Counted from the stretch's first letter, positions 9,863 through 18,524 are shown. The stretch is DNA of 52,691 nucleotides from Streptomyces violaceoruber (GCA_000720805.1 JODI01000060.1:1-52691); one strand, 5' to 3'. A program made the numbers and translations. The notes: a model not told the origin generated them from the sequence alone.

Positions 9863-9874
9863 CCAAGTGCTTGG
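9863..9874. promoter_or_regulatory. Candidate LacI-family operator CCAAGTGCTTGG
   Basis: CCAAG-TG-CTTGG is an inverted repeat in the 204-base gap between the divergent beta-galactosidase and LacI genes, 88 bases upstream of the galactosidase start. A nearby GTGCACGATCACAGCAC (9889-9905) is a second imperfect dyad. LacI-family sites of this size in shared promoters are common. Binding is inferred. Confidence 0.4.
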
Positions 9875-9979
9875 AGGGGGAGCGAGCTGTGCACGATCAC
9901 AGCACTTTGCGCCTGACCGGTGTCATCCGGCGGTTCCGGCGGCCCTCCCGCCGCGGACCGGGGCCTTAAAGTCGTGACC

Positions 9980-11005
9980 ATGAACAATGCGGGGGCCCGG
10001 CGCAGACCGCCGACGATCCACGACGTGGCGCGGGAGGCCGGAGTCTCCCGCGGCACCGTCTCACGCGTGCTCAACGGCGGGCACTACGTCAGCCCCGCCG
10101 CCCAGGAGGCGGTCAACGCCGCCATCCGCAGAACGGGGTACGTGGTCAACCGGCACGCCCGTTCACTGATCACCGGGCGTTCGGACTCGGTCGGCTTCCT
10201 GCTCACGGAACCGCAGGAGCGCTTCTTCGAGGACCCCAACTTCAACGTCCTGCTGCGCGGCTGCACGCAGGCGCTGGCCGCGCACGACGTCCCCCTGCTG
10301 CTGATGCTGGCCGGCACCGAGGACGAACGCCGGCGCCTCACGCGCTACATCACGGCCGGGCACGTCGACGGGGTGCTGCTGGTCTCCAGCCACTCCGGGG
10401 ACCCGATCGCGGAGGAGCTGCGTGAGGCGGGCGTCCCGCTGGTCGCGTGCGGCAAGCCGATCGGGCTCGGCTCCCGGGTGAGCTATGTGGCGGCGGACGA
10501 CCGGGACGGTGCCCGGGAGATGGTGCGCCACCTGCTCTCCCTGGGCCGCAGCCGCGTCGGCGTGGTCACCGGCCCACTGGACACCCCGGGCGGGGTCGAG
10601 CGCCTCGCCGGCTACAAGGAGGTGCTCGGCGAGGCCGGGATGGAGATCGACGAGCGGCTGATCGTCTCCGGCGACTACAGCCGCGCCAGCGGTGAGGCGG
10701 GCGGCGAGCGGCTGCTGGCCCAGGCTCCGGACGTGGACGCGGTGTTCGTCGCCTCCGACCTGATGGCCCAGGGCGTGCTGACGGCGCTGGAGCGGGCGGG
10801 GCGGCGGGTGCCGCAGGACGTGGCGGTGGGCGGCTTCGACGACTCACCGGCCGCCGTGGCCGCGCGCCCCGCGCTCACCACCATCCGCCAGCCCTGGGAC
10901 CGCATCAGCACGGAGATGGTCCGGGTACTGCTGTCCCAGATCGGGGGCGAGGATCCGGCGGCGGTGATTCTGCCCACGGAGTTGGTCAAGCGGGAGTCGG
11001 CGTGA
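9980..11005 (+). CDS. LacI-family transcriptional regulator
   Basis: 341 residues: an N-terminal LacI helix-turn-helix and hinge (PTIHDVAREAGVSRGTVSRVL, about 11-31) and a periplasmic-binding-protein-like sensor domain ending in the usual ALTTIRQP segment. It is transcribed away from the GH42 galactosidase, its probable target, and it may sense a galactoside. There is no ribosome site before the ATG. Instead a -10-like hexamer TAAAGT (9967-9972) ends seven bases upstream, pointing to a leaderless mRNA starting at or next to the ATG. A longer frame from 9920 lacks homology at its N-terminus. Confidence 0.9.
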   Translation: MNNAGARRRPPTIHDVAREAGVSRGTVSRVLNGGHYVSPAAQEAVNAAIRRTGYVVNRHARSLITGRSDSVGFLLTEPQERFFEDPNFNVLLRGCTQALAAHDVPLLLMLAGTEDERRRLTRYITAGHVDGVLLVSSHSGDPIAEELREAGVPLVACGKPIGLGSRVSYVAADDRDGAREMVRHLLSLGRSRVGVVTGPLDTPGGVERLAGYKEVLGEAGMEIDERLIVSGDYSRASGEAGGERLLAQAPDVDAVFVASDLMAQGVLTALERAGRRVPQDVAVGGFDDSPAAVAARPALTTIRQPWDRISTEMVRVLLSQIGGEDPAAVILPTELVKRESA

Positions 11006-11100
11006 GGGATCTTGACCCGCACGTCCGCCCACACGCCCTGGAACGGTGATCGACTCCGCCGATCCGCCGATGTCGATGCATGCGCATTAAGATCGGGTGT

Positions 11101-11487
11101 ATGGCAGTGAACGCGGCCGACAGCCGGCTCGAGGAACAGTGGCGGGACATCCTGTCCGTGCACGCGCGCACGATGTGCGAGATCGACCGTGTGCTGCACC
11201 CGCACGGACTGGGCGCGAGCGACTTCGAGGTGCTCGACATGCTGGCCGCCGCGTCGCCCGAGGAGGGCGACCAGTGCCGGGTACTGGACCTCGTCGGCCG
11301 GGTGCATCTCAGCCAGAGCGCGCTGTCCCGGCTGATCGGCCGACTGGAGAAGGAGGGCCTGGTGGAGCGCTCCGTCTGCGCGGAGGACCGCCGGGGCGTG
11401 TCGGTCCGCCTGACCCGCAAGGGGCGTGACCTGGTCACGGAGGTACGGCCACTGCAGCGGGACGTGCTGGCCAGGATGCTGGGCTGA
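11101..11487 (+). CDS. MarR-family regulator
   Basis: A 128-residue MarR protein with RLEEQWRDILSVHARTM (dimer helix), LVGRVHLSQSALSRLIGRLEKEGLVER (winged helix) and DRRGVSVRLTRKGRDL (wing). The family is usually 140-160 residues, so the C-terminal dimer helix is short. The stop falls immediately before the IS630-type remnant, which may have replaced the original end. The ATG at 11101 is chosen over that at 11080 because a -10-like TAAGAT (11088-11093) ends seven bases before it, suggesting a leaderless transcript. The partly palindromic ATGCATGCGCAT overlapping this -10 could be an autoregulatory site. Confidence 0.8.
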   Translation: MAVNAADSRLEEQWRDILSVHARTMCEIDRVLHPHGLGASDFEVLDMLAAASPEEGDQCRVLDLVGRVHLSQSALSRLIGRLEKEGLVERSVCAEDRRGVSVRLTRKGRDLVTEVRPLQRDVLARMLG

Positions 11488-11503
11488 GCGGCTTTGGTGC
11501 AGT

Positions 11504-12710
11504 TCATCGCTGATCCTCTGATGCGTGTGCGTTGCGGGGCCAGAGCCCGGTCGACGGCGTTGCCGACTGCCTCACGGTGTGGACGCGCTCGGAGTGGTCC
11601 CCGTACTTCGCCGAGCGCCATATCCGCTCGATGTCGTTGAGCTCGGGGCTGCGGGGCGCCACGTAGAAGAGTTCGACACCGGCTCCGGTCCGCTTCTCGC
11701 GGCTGCCTTTGAACGCCCTGGCCACGTGTGCCGAGGCGTTGTCCAGGACGGCGGTGCGAGGGCGGGCGCGCTTCCAGCCCGCGGGCGGTTCCTCCAGTCC
11801 CTCGGCCCCGCCGGGCAGTCCAGCCGGCTTCGTGCACACGAACTCCAGCAGCATGGCCGCGTCGATCCTGCGGCAGGTCTTCTCCCACACCAGGTCGGCG
11901 CCCTGCCCCACCGACAGGGCGCCCAGCACGTCCACGCGCCGGCCCTTCTTGTCCTCACGTGGCACCACGGCCCGCCGCCCTGCCCGTGACCGGGTTTGTC
12001 CAGTGGGCGTGGTCGGTGCGAAGCCGCTCTCGTCGAGGAAGTACAGGTCGCTTACGGGTGTCCGCCGCCAGCCGCAAGTCCTCCAGATGGGCCCGTGCGG
12101 CCTGGTGGGGGACGGGGTCGGCCTTGTTGCCGCGGGGTGTCCCGCGTTCGTTTCCACCGGACCCCGTCCCGGTGGAGCAACTCCGTCAGCCAGGCCGCGC
12201 CGACCCTCACTCCGTGTTCGGCCCGCAGCCGGGCCCTTCTGATGGATCTCCGTGGGAGAAGGAGCGGCGTTCGGTGCGTGCGATCGCCGTGCGGCGTGGG
12301 GGTCCCCCCGCTCGAGCGAAGTCGAGAGTGGGGCAGTGCGTGCCGGGCGTCGCGACGCCGCGGAGACCCATCAGAAGGGCCCCAGTCGCACAGTGCTGCG
12401 GCTGTCCAGGTACGGCCCTGACACGCGGACTCATCCAGCAACGCGGCCAAGGCCTCCTGGTCCTCACAGGTGATCGAGGGCGGGCGGCCTGGGCGCGGGG
12501 CATCGGCCAGGGCCTCGAATCCACCGCCCTCGAAGCGGTGGACCGCACCCCGCACGGTGACGTTGTCACGTTCGAGCAGATCAGCAACCCGGGGCGACGG
12601 TCATACTTCGCGCAATCAGCCGGACGCACGCCGGACGCAGCCCGGCATGCGGGCCCGAGATCACGCGCCCGCAGACGCTCACGCACCTCACGTTCCTGAT
12701 CAAGCGTCAA
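11504..12710 (-). pseudogene. IS630-family transposase, multiply frameshifted
   Basis: Pieces of one transposase lie in all three minus-strand frames. MTLDQEREVRERLRARDLGP (from 12710) is the usual N-terminus. Then come CVRLIARSMTVAPG, VADLLERDNVTVRGAVHRFE with LADAPRPGRPP, and, after an inserted element, LRAEHGVRVGAAWLTELLHR. The DDE catalytic part follows with DLYFLDESGFAPTTPTG, TAVLDNASAHVARA and PRSPELNDIERIW. I count at least four frame changes plus the inserted element, so no functional enzyme can be made. The last residues also shift frame before the left end of the IS. Confidence 0.85.
12231..12382. mobile_element. 152-bp MITE-like element with 24-bp terminal inverted repeats, nested in the IS630 transposase
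   Basis: The ends 12231-12254 and 12359-12382 are inverted copies differing at two of 24 positions; both begin GGGCCCTTCTGATGG. Removing the element rejoins the transposase reading frame as CDW-LRAEHG, allowing at most a 1-2 base (CC) target duplication. The interior has a GGGGGTCCCCCC box and a CTCGA/TCGAG hairpin (12311-12327), resembling a short repeat I recall as common between genes in Streptomyces. It encodes no protein, so it would need a transposase elsewhere. Confidence 0.75.
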
Positions 12711-12791
12711 CTTCGCTGCGGGATCTTCGCCACGTCAGCCCCTCCCCGCCCCCTCATACCCGAACTGCAGCCGACATCACCGACAGACCGC

Positions 12792-13445
12792 TCAGCCGCT
12801 CCCGTACGCGCGCAGGAAGGCGTCCACGGCCGCATCCGCGATGCCGCGGAGCTCGGCGGCTGGGACGCGACGGGTGCCGAGCCGGGAGCGGGACTCCAAG
12901 GGGCCGGTGAGCAGGGCGAAGAAGTGTTCGGCGGCCTGCTCCGGGTCGCACGGGCGCAGGCGGCCGGCGAGCGAAAGGCGGGCCAGCCGATCGGCGAGCG
13001 CCGCGCGGGGACGGTGCGCGGTGCGCTCCTGCACGGTCTCGATCAGGTCGGGGAATCGCGCCACCTGGGCATAGGTCAACCAGCGCAGCGCGCGGGCGCG
13101 TTCACCGCAGCAGACCCGCAGCAGCCGCTGGGCCAGGTCCGCAAGCGCCGCACGCAGGTCATCGTCCGGGGCTCGCTCGCGCAGCCGCTCGACGACCGCG
13201 AGGTTCTCCGCCATCAGGGTGTCGGCCGCTGCCTCGATGGTGTGGCGGAAGAGGGTCTCCTTGTCGTTCAGGTGGCTGTAGACGGTCGGTTTGGCGACGC
13301 GCGCCTCCTCCGCGATCTCCTGGACGCATGCCTGTGCGTATCCGCGCCGGGCGAAGACGGCGAACGCGGCGTCCAGGATCGCCTGTCGCTTGTCGACCCG
13401 CCCGCGCGAGACGCCACGGCCCCCGCTTGACGCTGTTGAACCCAT
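12792..13445 (-). CDS. TetR-family regulator
   Basis: 217 residues. The N-terminal TetR helix-turn-helix (KRQAILDAAFAVFARRGYAQACVQEIAEEARVAKPTVYSHLNDKETLF, about 19-66) is followed by a helical ligand domain with the TetR_C-type segment RALRWLTYAQVARFPDLIE. It diverges from a Dabb-domain gene, with a perfect 16-bp palindrome between them as the likely operator. There is no ribosome site; a TAGAAT -10 box ends six bases before the ATG, suggesting a leaderless message. Ligand unknown. Confidence 0.9.
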   Translation of the reverse strand: MGSTASSGGRGVSRGRVDKRQAILDAAFAVFARRGYAQACVQEIAEEARVAKPTVYSHLNDKETLFRHTIEAAADTLMAENLAVVERLRERAPDDDLRAALADLAQRLLRVCCGERARALRWLTYAQVARFPDLIETVQERTAHRPRAALADRLARLSLAGRLRPCDPEQAAEHFFALLTGPLESRSRLGTRRVPAAELRGIADAAVDAFLRAYGSG

Positions 13446-13473
13446 GGGTTCATTCTAAGTGCATAACTAATGA

Positions 13474-13941
<468 letters not shown>

Positions 13942-14019
13942 CCGGACCCGCCGGCCATCCTCGCGGATCCGACCACAATGGGCCGCTGACCGCCGGGGAA
14001 GGTCGACAGCCGGTTTCGT

Positions 14020-14037
14020 GCACCCGCTCAGGGGTGC
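14020..14037. terminator. Hairpin between convergent Dabb and LysR genes
   Basis: GCACCC (14020-14025) and GGGTGC (14032-14037) form a perfect stem with a six-base loop in the gap between two convergent genes. It may serve both directions. There is no U tract. Confidence 0.4.
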
Positions 14038-14132
14038 GGCAAGGCCGCCACCATCTGCCCGGCCGCACTCCACCTCGTCCGGCAAGGGACTTCCCCAGGG
14101 CCGCTCAGACCGACCGCCTGCCCTGGCCGGCC

Positions 14133-14981
14133 TCAGCCCAGCAGTTCGCGTACCGCGGTGAACGCGGCCTCGACCGTCGCGGGGTCCGCACCAGGACGGG
14201 CGAGCGCGCTCATCGCTATGGGAGTGACCGCGGGCAGGCCCATGTACGGGGTCAGGCCGTCCGGAGCCGGGCCCACGGCGGCGAGCAGGGCCACGCCCTG
14301 CCCCGTGCGGGCGATGTCGAGGACGCCCGCGAGATATCCCGCGTCGCCGACGACCGTGGCGGGCACGCCGTGCGCGGCCAGGGTCGCGATGGCCCGGCGG
14401 CGGATCGCGCAGGGGTCCTCGATGGCCACCAGCGGGACCGGGACCGGCGCGGGCGGCGGTTCCCAGCCCGGGACCGTGTGCCAGGTGAGCGGGAGGCCGC
14501 CGACGGGTGTGCCCTCGGTGGCGGCGGCCTCCGTGACGTACACCGCGACATCCACGCTGCCGCGTTCCACGGCCTCGACGAGCCGGGCGGAGCGGTCGAT
14601 GCGGAAGCGGACCCGGCAGCCGGGCCGCACGGCCTGGACGGCGGCGGTGAGCCGGGGCAGGAACTGGTCGGCGGCGTGCTCGGTGGAACCGACGGTGACC
14701 GTGTCGCCGTCCGCGTCGAACAGGCTGCGTACGGCCTCGTCGTGCACGGCGAGGATCCGGCGGGCCTGCTCCAGCAGCAGCCGTCCCTCCGGGGTGAACC
14801 GGGTGCCGCGGCCGTCGCGCTCGACGACGGGCCGTCCGAGCGCCTTCTCCAGTTTGCGCACGTGCTGGCTGACCGCGGACTGGCTCAGGGACAGCGTCCG
14901 CGCGGCGCGGTGGAAGCCGCCACAGTCCGCGATCGCGGTCAGGCTGCGCAGGGCCACGATGTCGAGGACGGGTCGGGACAT
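14133..14981 (-). CDS. LysR-family regulator, probable regulator of the sulfonate operon
   Basis: 282 residues: a LysR winged helix (DIVALRSLTAIADCGGFHRAARTLSLSQSAVSQHVRKLEKALG, about 7-49) and a two-lobed effector domain (SRVR-type, from about 90). It diverges from the sulfonate assimilation operon. An inverted repeat, CGATTCC-N16-GGAATCG, lies in between, as expected for a LysR target, so control by sulfur or sulfonate status is a reasonable inference. It has no ribosome site; TACTGT ends six bases before the ATG, suggesting a leaderless transcript. Confidence 0.88.
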   Translation of the reverse strand: MSRPVLDIVALRSLTAIADCGGFHRAARTLSLSQSAVSQHVRKLEKALGRPVVERDGRGTRFTPEGRLLLEQARRILAVHDEAVRSLFDADGDTVTVGSTEHAADQFLPRLTAAVQAVRPGCRVRFRIDRSARLVEAVERGSVDVAVYVTEAAATEGTPVGGLPLTWHTVPGWEPPPAPVPVPLVAIEDPCAIRRRAIATLAAHGVPATVVGDAGYLAGVLDIARTGQGVALLAAVGPAPDGLTPYMGLPAVTPIAMSALARPGADPATVEAAFTAVRELLG

Positions 14982-15014
14982 GCCGCGACAGTAACCGTTC
15001 GGACGGACCGATCG

Positions 15015-15044
15015 CGATTCCTGATCGGTTTCGATGCGGAATCG
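15015..15044. promoter_or_regulatory. Candidate LysR operator in the lysR-leader intergenic region
   Basis: CGATTCC (15015-15021) and GGAATCG (15038-15044) are perfect inverted arms separated by 16 bases. The right arm lies just upstream of a -35-like TTGGAC (15048-15053) that serves the leader peptide and operon. GGAAT at 15038-15042, 18 bases before GTG, also resembles a SigR-type promoter (GGAAT-N18-GTT) with one mismatch. Confidence 0.45.
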
Positions 15045-15084
15045 TCGTTGGACGCGAACCGTGACGGCCGGTCATGATGGGCGC

Positions 15085-15171
15085 ATGTTGCACGCGACCG
15101 CTTCCGCTGCCCTTCTGACGCAGCGCCGAGTCATCGACTTCGGCGTGGCGTGCAGCGCGCTCTGTCGCTGA
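15085..15171 (+). CDS. Cysteine-containing leader peptide of the sulfonate operon
   Basis: A 28-codon reading frame ending in LTQRRVIDFGVACSALCR. This matches the short leader peptides found ahead of sulfur-assimilation operons in actinobacteria, which share an R-R-x-I/V-D core and a C-terminal SALCR-like end with cysteine codons. In mycobacteria similar cysteine-rich upstream frames are leaderless and sense cysteine through ribosome stalling. Here too there is no ribosome site, and a -10-like CATGAT ends six bases before the ATG. The two Cys codons (TGC, TGT) lie within the last six sense codons. The frame is followed by about 200 untranslated bases with a hairpin before the first enzyme gene. 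Confidence 0.8.
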   Translation: MLHATASAALLTQRRVIDFGVACSALCR

Positions 15172-15240
15172 CCCTTCGCCGCACTCCGGCCTCCTTCCGC
15201 GCTCCGACTCCCCGCTCCGAGCCGATCGCGTCTCCTTCTC

Positions 15241-15281
15241 ACTGACACGTGGCAGTCGCTCTCCGCTGCCCTTGCGTCAGT
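15241..15281 (+). promoter_or_regulatory. Candidate attenuator hairpin downstream of the leader peptide
   Basis: ACTGAC (15241-15246) pairs with GTCAGT (15276-15281), and inside it GGCAG (15251-15255) pairs with CTGCC (15266-15270). The structure lies 70 bases past the leader stop and about 90 bases before the first enzyme start codon. It could be the element that responds to ribosome position on the leader. I see no U tract, so a Rho-dependent mechanism would be needed. Confidence 0.4.
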
Positions 15282-15374
15282 CCGCACACCTTCCCATACG
15301 TCCGCATATCCGCATTCCTCACGTATCCGCGTTTCTCATGGATATCCCTGCCCCGAATCGGGAGTTGCCCCCTC

Positions 15375-16079
15375 ATGTCCTCATCCTTCTCGTGGGACGA
15401 ACCCGAAGGCCTCGCCGCCCGCGGCACGCTGATCGTGCTGGCCGGACGGGGCGAGCACGGCGGTGTGTACGAGCGGTTCGGCCGCCGGCTCGCCTTCGAC
15501 GCCTACCGCGTCCGTGCCCTCGGTGACGCGACCACCGATCCGACCGTGCCGGACCGGGCGGCCAAACTGCTCGCCGACGAGTCGCTGCCCGGCCCGAAAG
15601 TGCTGATCGGCTCGGACACCGGCGCCCTGTACGCAGCCCGCCTCGCCGCCGAGCAGCCCGCGGCCGTCGCCGCCCTGGTCCTGGCCGGCCTGCCCACCAC
15701 GCCCTGGGGAGCCGGCGGTTGGGAGGCCGAGGTGGAGGCCCGCACCGCCTGCCCCACCCACCAGGGCCGGCTGACGAACGACCCGGACTTCCGGCGCGGC
15801 ACCCTCGGCGACACCTCCGGCCTGCCCGGACTCCGCCTCGACCGGGTGAGCGTTCCCGTCCTGGCCCTGCACGGCAAGGACGACGCGATCAGCCCGGTCG
15901 AACAGGCGCTGAGCGCGTACGCGGGCCACCCCGCCGTACGGACGGTGACCTTCAACGGCGGCCGGCACGACGTCCTCAACGACGCCCTGCACCGCACGGT
16001 CGCCGCGACCGTCGTGCTGTTCCTGGAGCGGCTGCGCCTGTCCTCCGAGCTGCCCGCGATCGCGGAGGGCCTCGCATGA
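15375..16079 (+). CDS. Alpha/beta hydrolase, first enzyme of the sulfonate operon
   Basis: 234 residues. GTLIVLAGRGEHGGVYERFGRRLAFDAYRVRAL is the start of an alpha/beta-hydrolase fold, VLIGSDTGALYAARLAAEQP (about 76-95) is in the place of the nucleophile elbow, and LALHGKDDAISP plus GGRHDVLND supply the Asp and His. At the elbow the sequence reads GSDTG, so the nucleophile would be Asp rather than Ser, unusual for a lysophospholipase-like enzyme and to be checked by alignment. The ATG at 15375 follows GGGAG. It overlaps sseA by four bases. Its role in sulfur metabolism is unknown. Confidence 0.75.
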   Translation: MSSSFSWDEPEGLAARGTLIVLAGRGEHGGVYERFGRRLAFDAYRVRALGDATTDPTVPDRAAKLLADESLPGPKVLIGSDTGALYAARLAAEQPAAVAALVLAGLPTTPWGAGGWEAEVEARTACPTHQGRLTNDPDFRRGTLGDTSGLPGLRLDRVSVPVLALHGKDDAISPVEQALSAYAGHPAVRTVTFNGGRHDVLNDALHRTVAATVVLFLERLRLSSELPAIAEGLA

Positions 16080-16915
16080 CCGTGACGACGACCGTCTGGG
16101 AGTTGCGCGAACTCCTCGACTCCGACGAACCGCCGGTCGTGCTCGACGTGCGGTGGGCGCTCGGCGATCCGCACGGCCGCGACCACTACGCCGAGGGCCA
16201 CATCCCGGGCGCGGTCTACGTCGACCTGGACACGGAACTGGCCGCACCCGCGAGTCCGGAGGGCGGCCGGCATCCCCTGCCCGACCTTGCGGAGTTGCAG
16301 GCGGCGGCGCACCGGTGGGGTATCCGGCGGGGTCAACAGGTGGTCGTCCACGACGACTTGGGCAACACCGCCGCCGCCCGCGCCTGGTGGCTGCTGCGGC
16401 ACGCGGGCCTGACCCGGGTGACACTCCTCGACGGGGCACTGGGCGCCTGGCGGTCGGCCGGGCTGCCGCTGGAGTCCGGGATCCCGGCCGCTCCCACGCC
16501 CGGCGACGTCGTACTGGGCTCGGGCGGGCTGCCGGTCACCGACGCCGACGGCGCCGCCGAACTCGCCGTGTCCGGGCTGCTGTTGGACGCGCGGGCCGCC
16601 GAGCGCTACCGGGGTGAGGTGGAACCGGTCGATCCACGGGCGGGACACATTCCGGGCGCGGTCAGTGCCCCCACCGGGGAGAACCTCGCGCCGGACGGGA
16701 CGTTCCTGCCGGCCGAGGAGCTGCGCAAACGGTTCGAGGAGAAGGGGGCCGCGCGGTCCGCGCGCATCGGCGTGTACTGCGGCTCCGGCGTCACCGCCGC
16801 CCACCAGATCGCCGCGCTGGAGATCGCCGGATTCGAGGCCACCCTCTTCCCCGGCTCCTGGTCCGCCTGGTCCGCCGATCCCACCCGCCCGGCCGTGAAG
16901 GGAAACCACCCATGA
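16076..16915 (+). CDS. sseA: Thiosulfate/3-mercaptopyruvate sulfurtransferase (double rhodanese)
   Basis: 279 residues with two rhodanese domains: an inactive N-terminal one (VVLDVRWALGDPHGRDHYAEGHIPGAVYVDLD) and a catalytic C-terminal one (LLLDARAAERYRGEVEP, DPRAGHIPGAV) whose active-site loop is YCGSGVTAAH. CG-S-G-V-T is the mercaptopyruvate-type loop. It transfers sulfane sulfur to thiol or cyanide acceptors and may help process sulfur released from sulfonates. It overlaps both its neighbours by ATGA, consistent with a single polycistronic message. Confidence 0.9.
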   Translation: MTVTTTVWELRELLDSDEPPVVLDVRWALGDPHGRDHYAEGHIPGAVYVDLDTELAAPASPEGGRHPLPDLAELQAAAHRWGIRRGQQVVVHDDLGNTAAARAWWLLRHAGLTRVTLLDGALGAWRSAGLPLESGIPAAPTPGDVVLGSGGLPVTDADGAAELAVSGLLLDARAAERYRGEVEPVDPRAGHIPGAVSAPTGENLAPDGTFLPAEELRKRFEEKGAARSARIGVYCGSGVTAAHQIAALEIAGFEATLFPGSWSAWSADPTRPAVKGNHP

Positions 16916-17802
16916 CGACGAAACCCCTGGACCCGGCGGTGCTGCCGCAGCAGACGGCACCCCACTCCTCCACCGCCGAGGCCCCGCCACCCGCCCGCGT
17001 CACCATCCGCGGCACCGCGAGGACCGCGCGCCGCCTCACCCTCCCCCGTTCCGTACGCCGTACCGCGGGACCTGTGGGCCTGGTCCTGCTGTGGTTCCTC
17101 ACCTCGGCCACCGGTGTCCTCCCGGAATCCGTGCTGGCCTCCCCCGTGGACGTCGTGCGCCAGGCCGTGGAGCTCACGAAGAGCGGCGAACTGCCCGACG
17201 CCATCGCCGCGTCGGGCCGACGGGCCGCCGTCGGCTTCCTGATCGGAGCCTCCGTCGCGCTGAGCCTGTCCCTGCTGGCGGGGCTGTTCCGGCTCGGTGA
17301 GGACGTCATCGACTCGTCCATGGGCATGTTCCGGGCGATCCCCTGGGTGGGTCTGATCCCTCTGTTCATCGTCTGGTTCGGCATCGAGGAGACCCCGAAG
17401 ATCGCACTGGTCGCCCTCGGTGTCACCTATCCCCTGTACTTCAACATCTACGGCGGCATCCGCTCCACCGACACCCAGCTCATCGAGGCCGCCCGGATGA
17501 TGGGCCTCGGCAGGCTCGGCCTGATCAAGTACGTGATCCTGCCGAGCGCACTGCCCGGAGCCCTGGTCGGTCTGCGCTACGCGCTGTCCACCGCCTGGCT
17601 GGCGCTGGTCTTCGCCGAGCAGATCAACGCGGACGCGGGCCTCGGCTATCTGATGAGCAACGCCCAGCAGTACTTCCGTACGGACGTCATCGTGCTGTGC
17701 CTCGTCGTGTACGCGCTGCTCGGCCTGGCCTGCGACTTCGCCGTACGGATCCTTTCGCGCCGGCTGCTGACCTGGCGCGCCAACTTCGAGGGCGAGGCGT
17801 GA
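16912..17802 (+). CDS. ssuC: Aliphatic sulfonate ABC transporter permease
   Basis: 296 residues. A 50-residue polar N-terminus is followed by six membrane segments of the BPD_transp_1 type, with the EAA loop LIEAARMMGLGRLGLIKYVILPSALPGALVGLRYALSTAW (about 194-234). This matches SsuC/TauC permeases. Together with the next genes (ATPase and lipoproteins) it forms a complete importer. Start and stop overlap the neighbouring genes by four bases each. Confidence 0.93.
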   Translation: MTTKPLDPAVLPQQTAPHSSTAEAPPPARVTIRGTARTARRLTLPRSVRRTAGPVGLVLLWFLTSATGVLPESVLASPVDVVRQAVELTKSGELPDAIAASGRRAAVGFLIGASVALSLSLLAGLFRLGEDVIDSSMGMFRAIPWVGLIPLFIVWFGIEETPKIALVALGVTYPLYFNIYGGIRSTDTQLIEAARMMGLGRLGLIKYVILPSALPGALVGLRYALSTAWLALVFAEQINADAGLGYLMSNAQQYFRTDVIVLCLVVYALLGLACDFAVRILSRRLLTWRANFEGEA

Positions 17803-18524
17803 GCATCATGACCAACAGCGTGGAGACACGAGGACTTTCGCGGGCTTTCGACGGCAACACCGTGCTGCACGACCTCGATCTCGACATCCGCGACGGCGAG
17901 TTCGTGGCCCTGCTGGGCCACAGCGGTTGCGGCAAGTCGACCCTGCTGCGGATCCTCGCCGGTCTCGACGACGAGATCGACGGCGAGGTCACCGTCCCCG
18001 CCCGCCGCAGTGCCGCGTTCCAGTCGCCGCGGCTGCTGCCCTGGCTGAAGGTGTGGCGCAACGTCGTCCTCGGACTGCCCGGCCGGCCCGACCGGGCGCT
18101 CGCGGCGAAGGCGCTGGACGAGGTCGGCATCGCGGACCGGGCTACCGTCTGGCCCAAGACGCTCTCCGGAGGCCAGGCCCAGCGGGTCTCGCTGGCCCGT
18201 GCCCTGGTGCGCGAGCCCGAACTGCTACTGCTGGACGAGCCGTTCGGGGCACTCGACGCGCTCACCCGGGGCCGGGTGCAGCAGCTGGTCGCCGAGCTGT
18301 GGCAGCGCCACGGCTGCGCCATCCTCCTGGTCACCCATGACGTGGAGGAGGCGCTGCTGCTCGCCGACCGGGTGCTGGTGATGGACGAGGGCCGCATCGC
18401 CCACGAACTCACCGTCGACCTGCCCCGCCCCCGCGACCTGACCGCCCCCGAGTTCGTCACCCTGCGCGCCCGCCTCCTGAACTGGCTCGGCGTGACCCGT
18501 ACGTTGGAAGGAACCCCGTCGTGA
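17799..18524 (+). CDS. ssuB: Aliphatic sulfonate ABC transporter ATP-binding protein
   Basis: About 241 residues with all ABC motifs: Walker A GHSGCGKST, Q-loop AFQSPRLLPW, signature LSGGQAQRVSLARAL, Walker B LLLLDEPFGALD and the switch histidine in LLVTHDVEEAL. This is the SsuB/TauB class. The GTG at 17799 overlaps the ssuC stop as GTGA and is preferred by the pattern of the operon; an ATG at 17808 is an alternative start three codons later. Confidence 0.93.
   Translation: MSIMTNSVETRGLSRAFDGNTVLHDLDLDIRDGEFVALLGHSGCGKSTLLRILAGLDDEIDGEVTVPARRSAAFQSPRLLPWLKVWRNVVLGLPGRPDRALAAKALDEVGIADRATVWPKTLSGGQAQRVSLARALVREPELLLLDEPFGALDALTRGRVQQLVAELWQRHGCAILLVTHDVEEALLLADRVLVMDEGRIAHELTVDLPRPRDLTAPEFVTLRARLLNWLGVTRTLEGTPS

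Larger units (their letters stand above)
11488..12775 (-). mobile_element. Degraded IS630-type insertion sequence
   Basis: The region between the MarR stop and the tetR end holds only decayed transposase coding. Imperfect terminal inverted repeats can be seen: the left end has TTTGGTGCAGTTCATC (11493-11508), and the right end read in reverse gives GTCGGCTGCAGTTCGGG near 12757-12773, sharing TGCAGTTC. The IS630 family normally duplicates a TA dinucleotide; I could not define a clear duplication. The element carries a second small element (12231-12382) inside it, so it was already resident when that one arrived. Confidence 0.65.
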
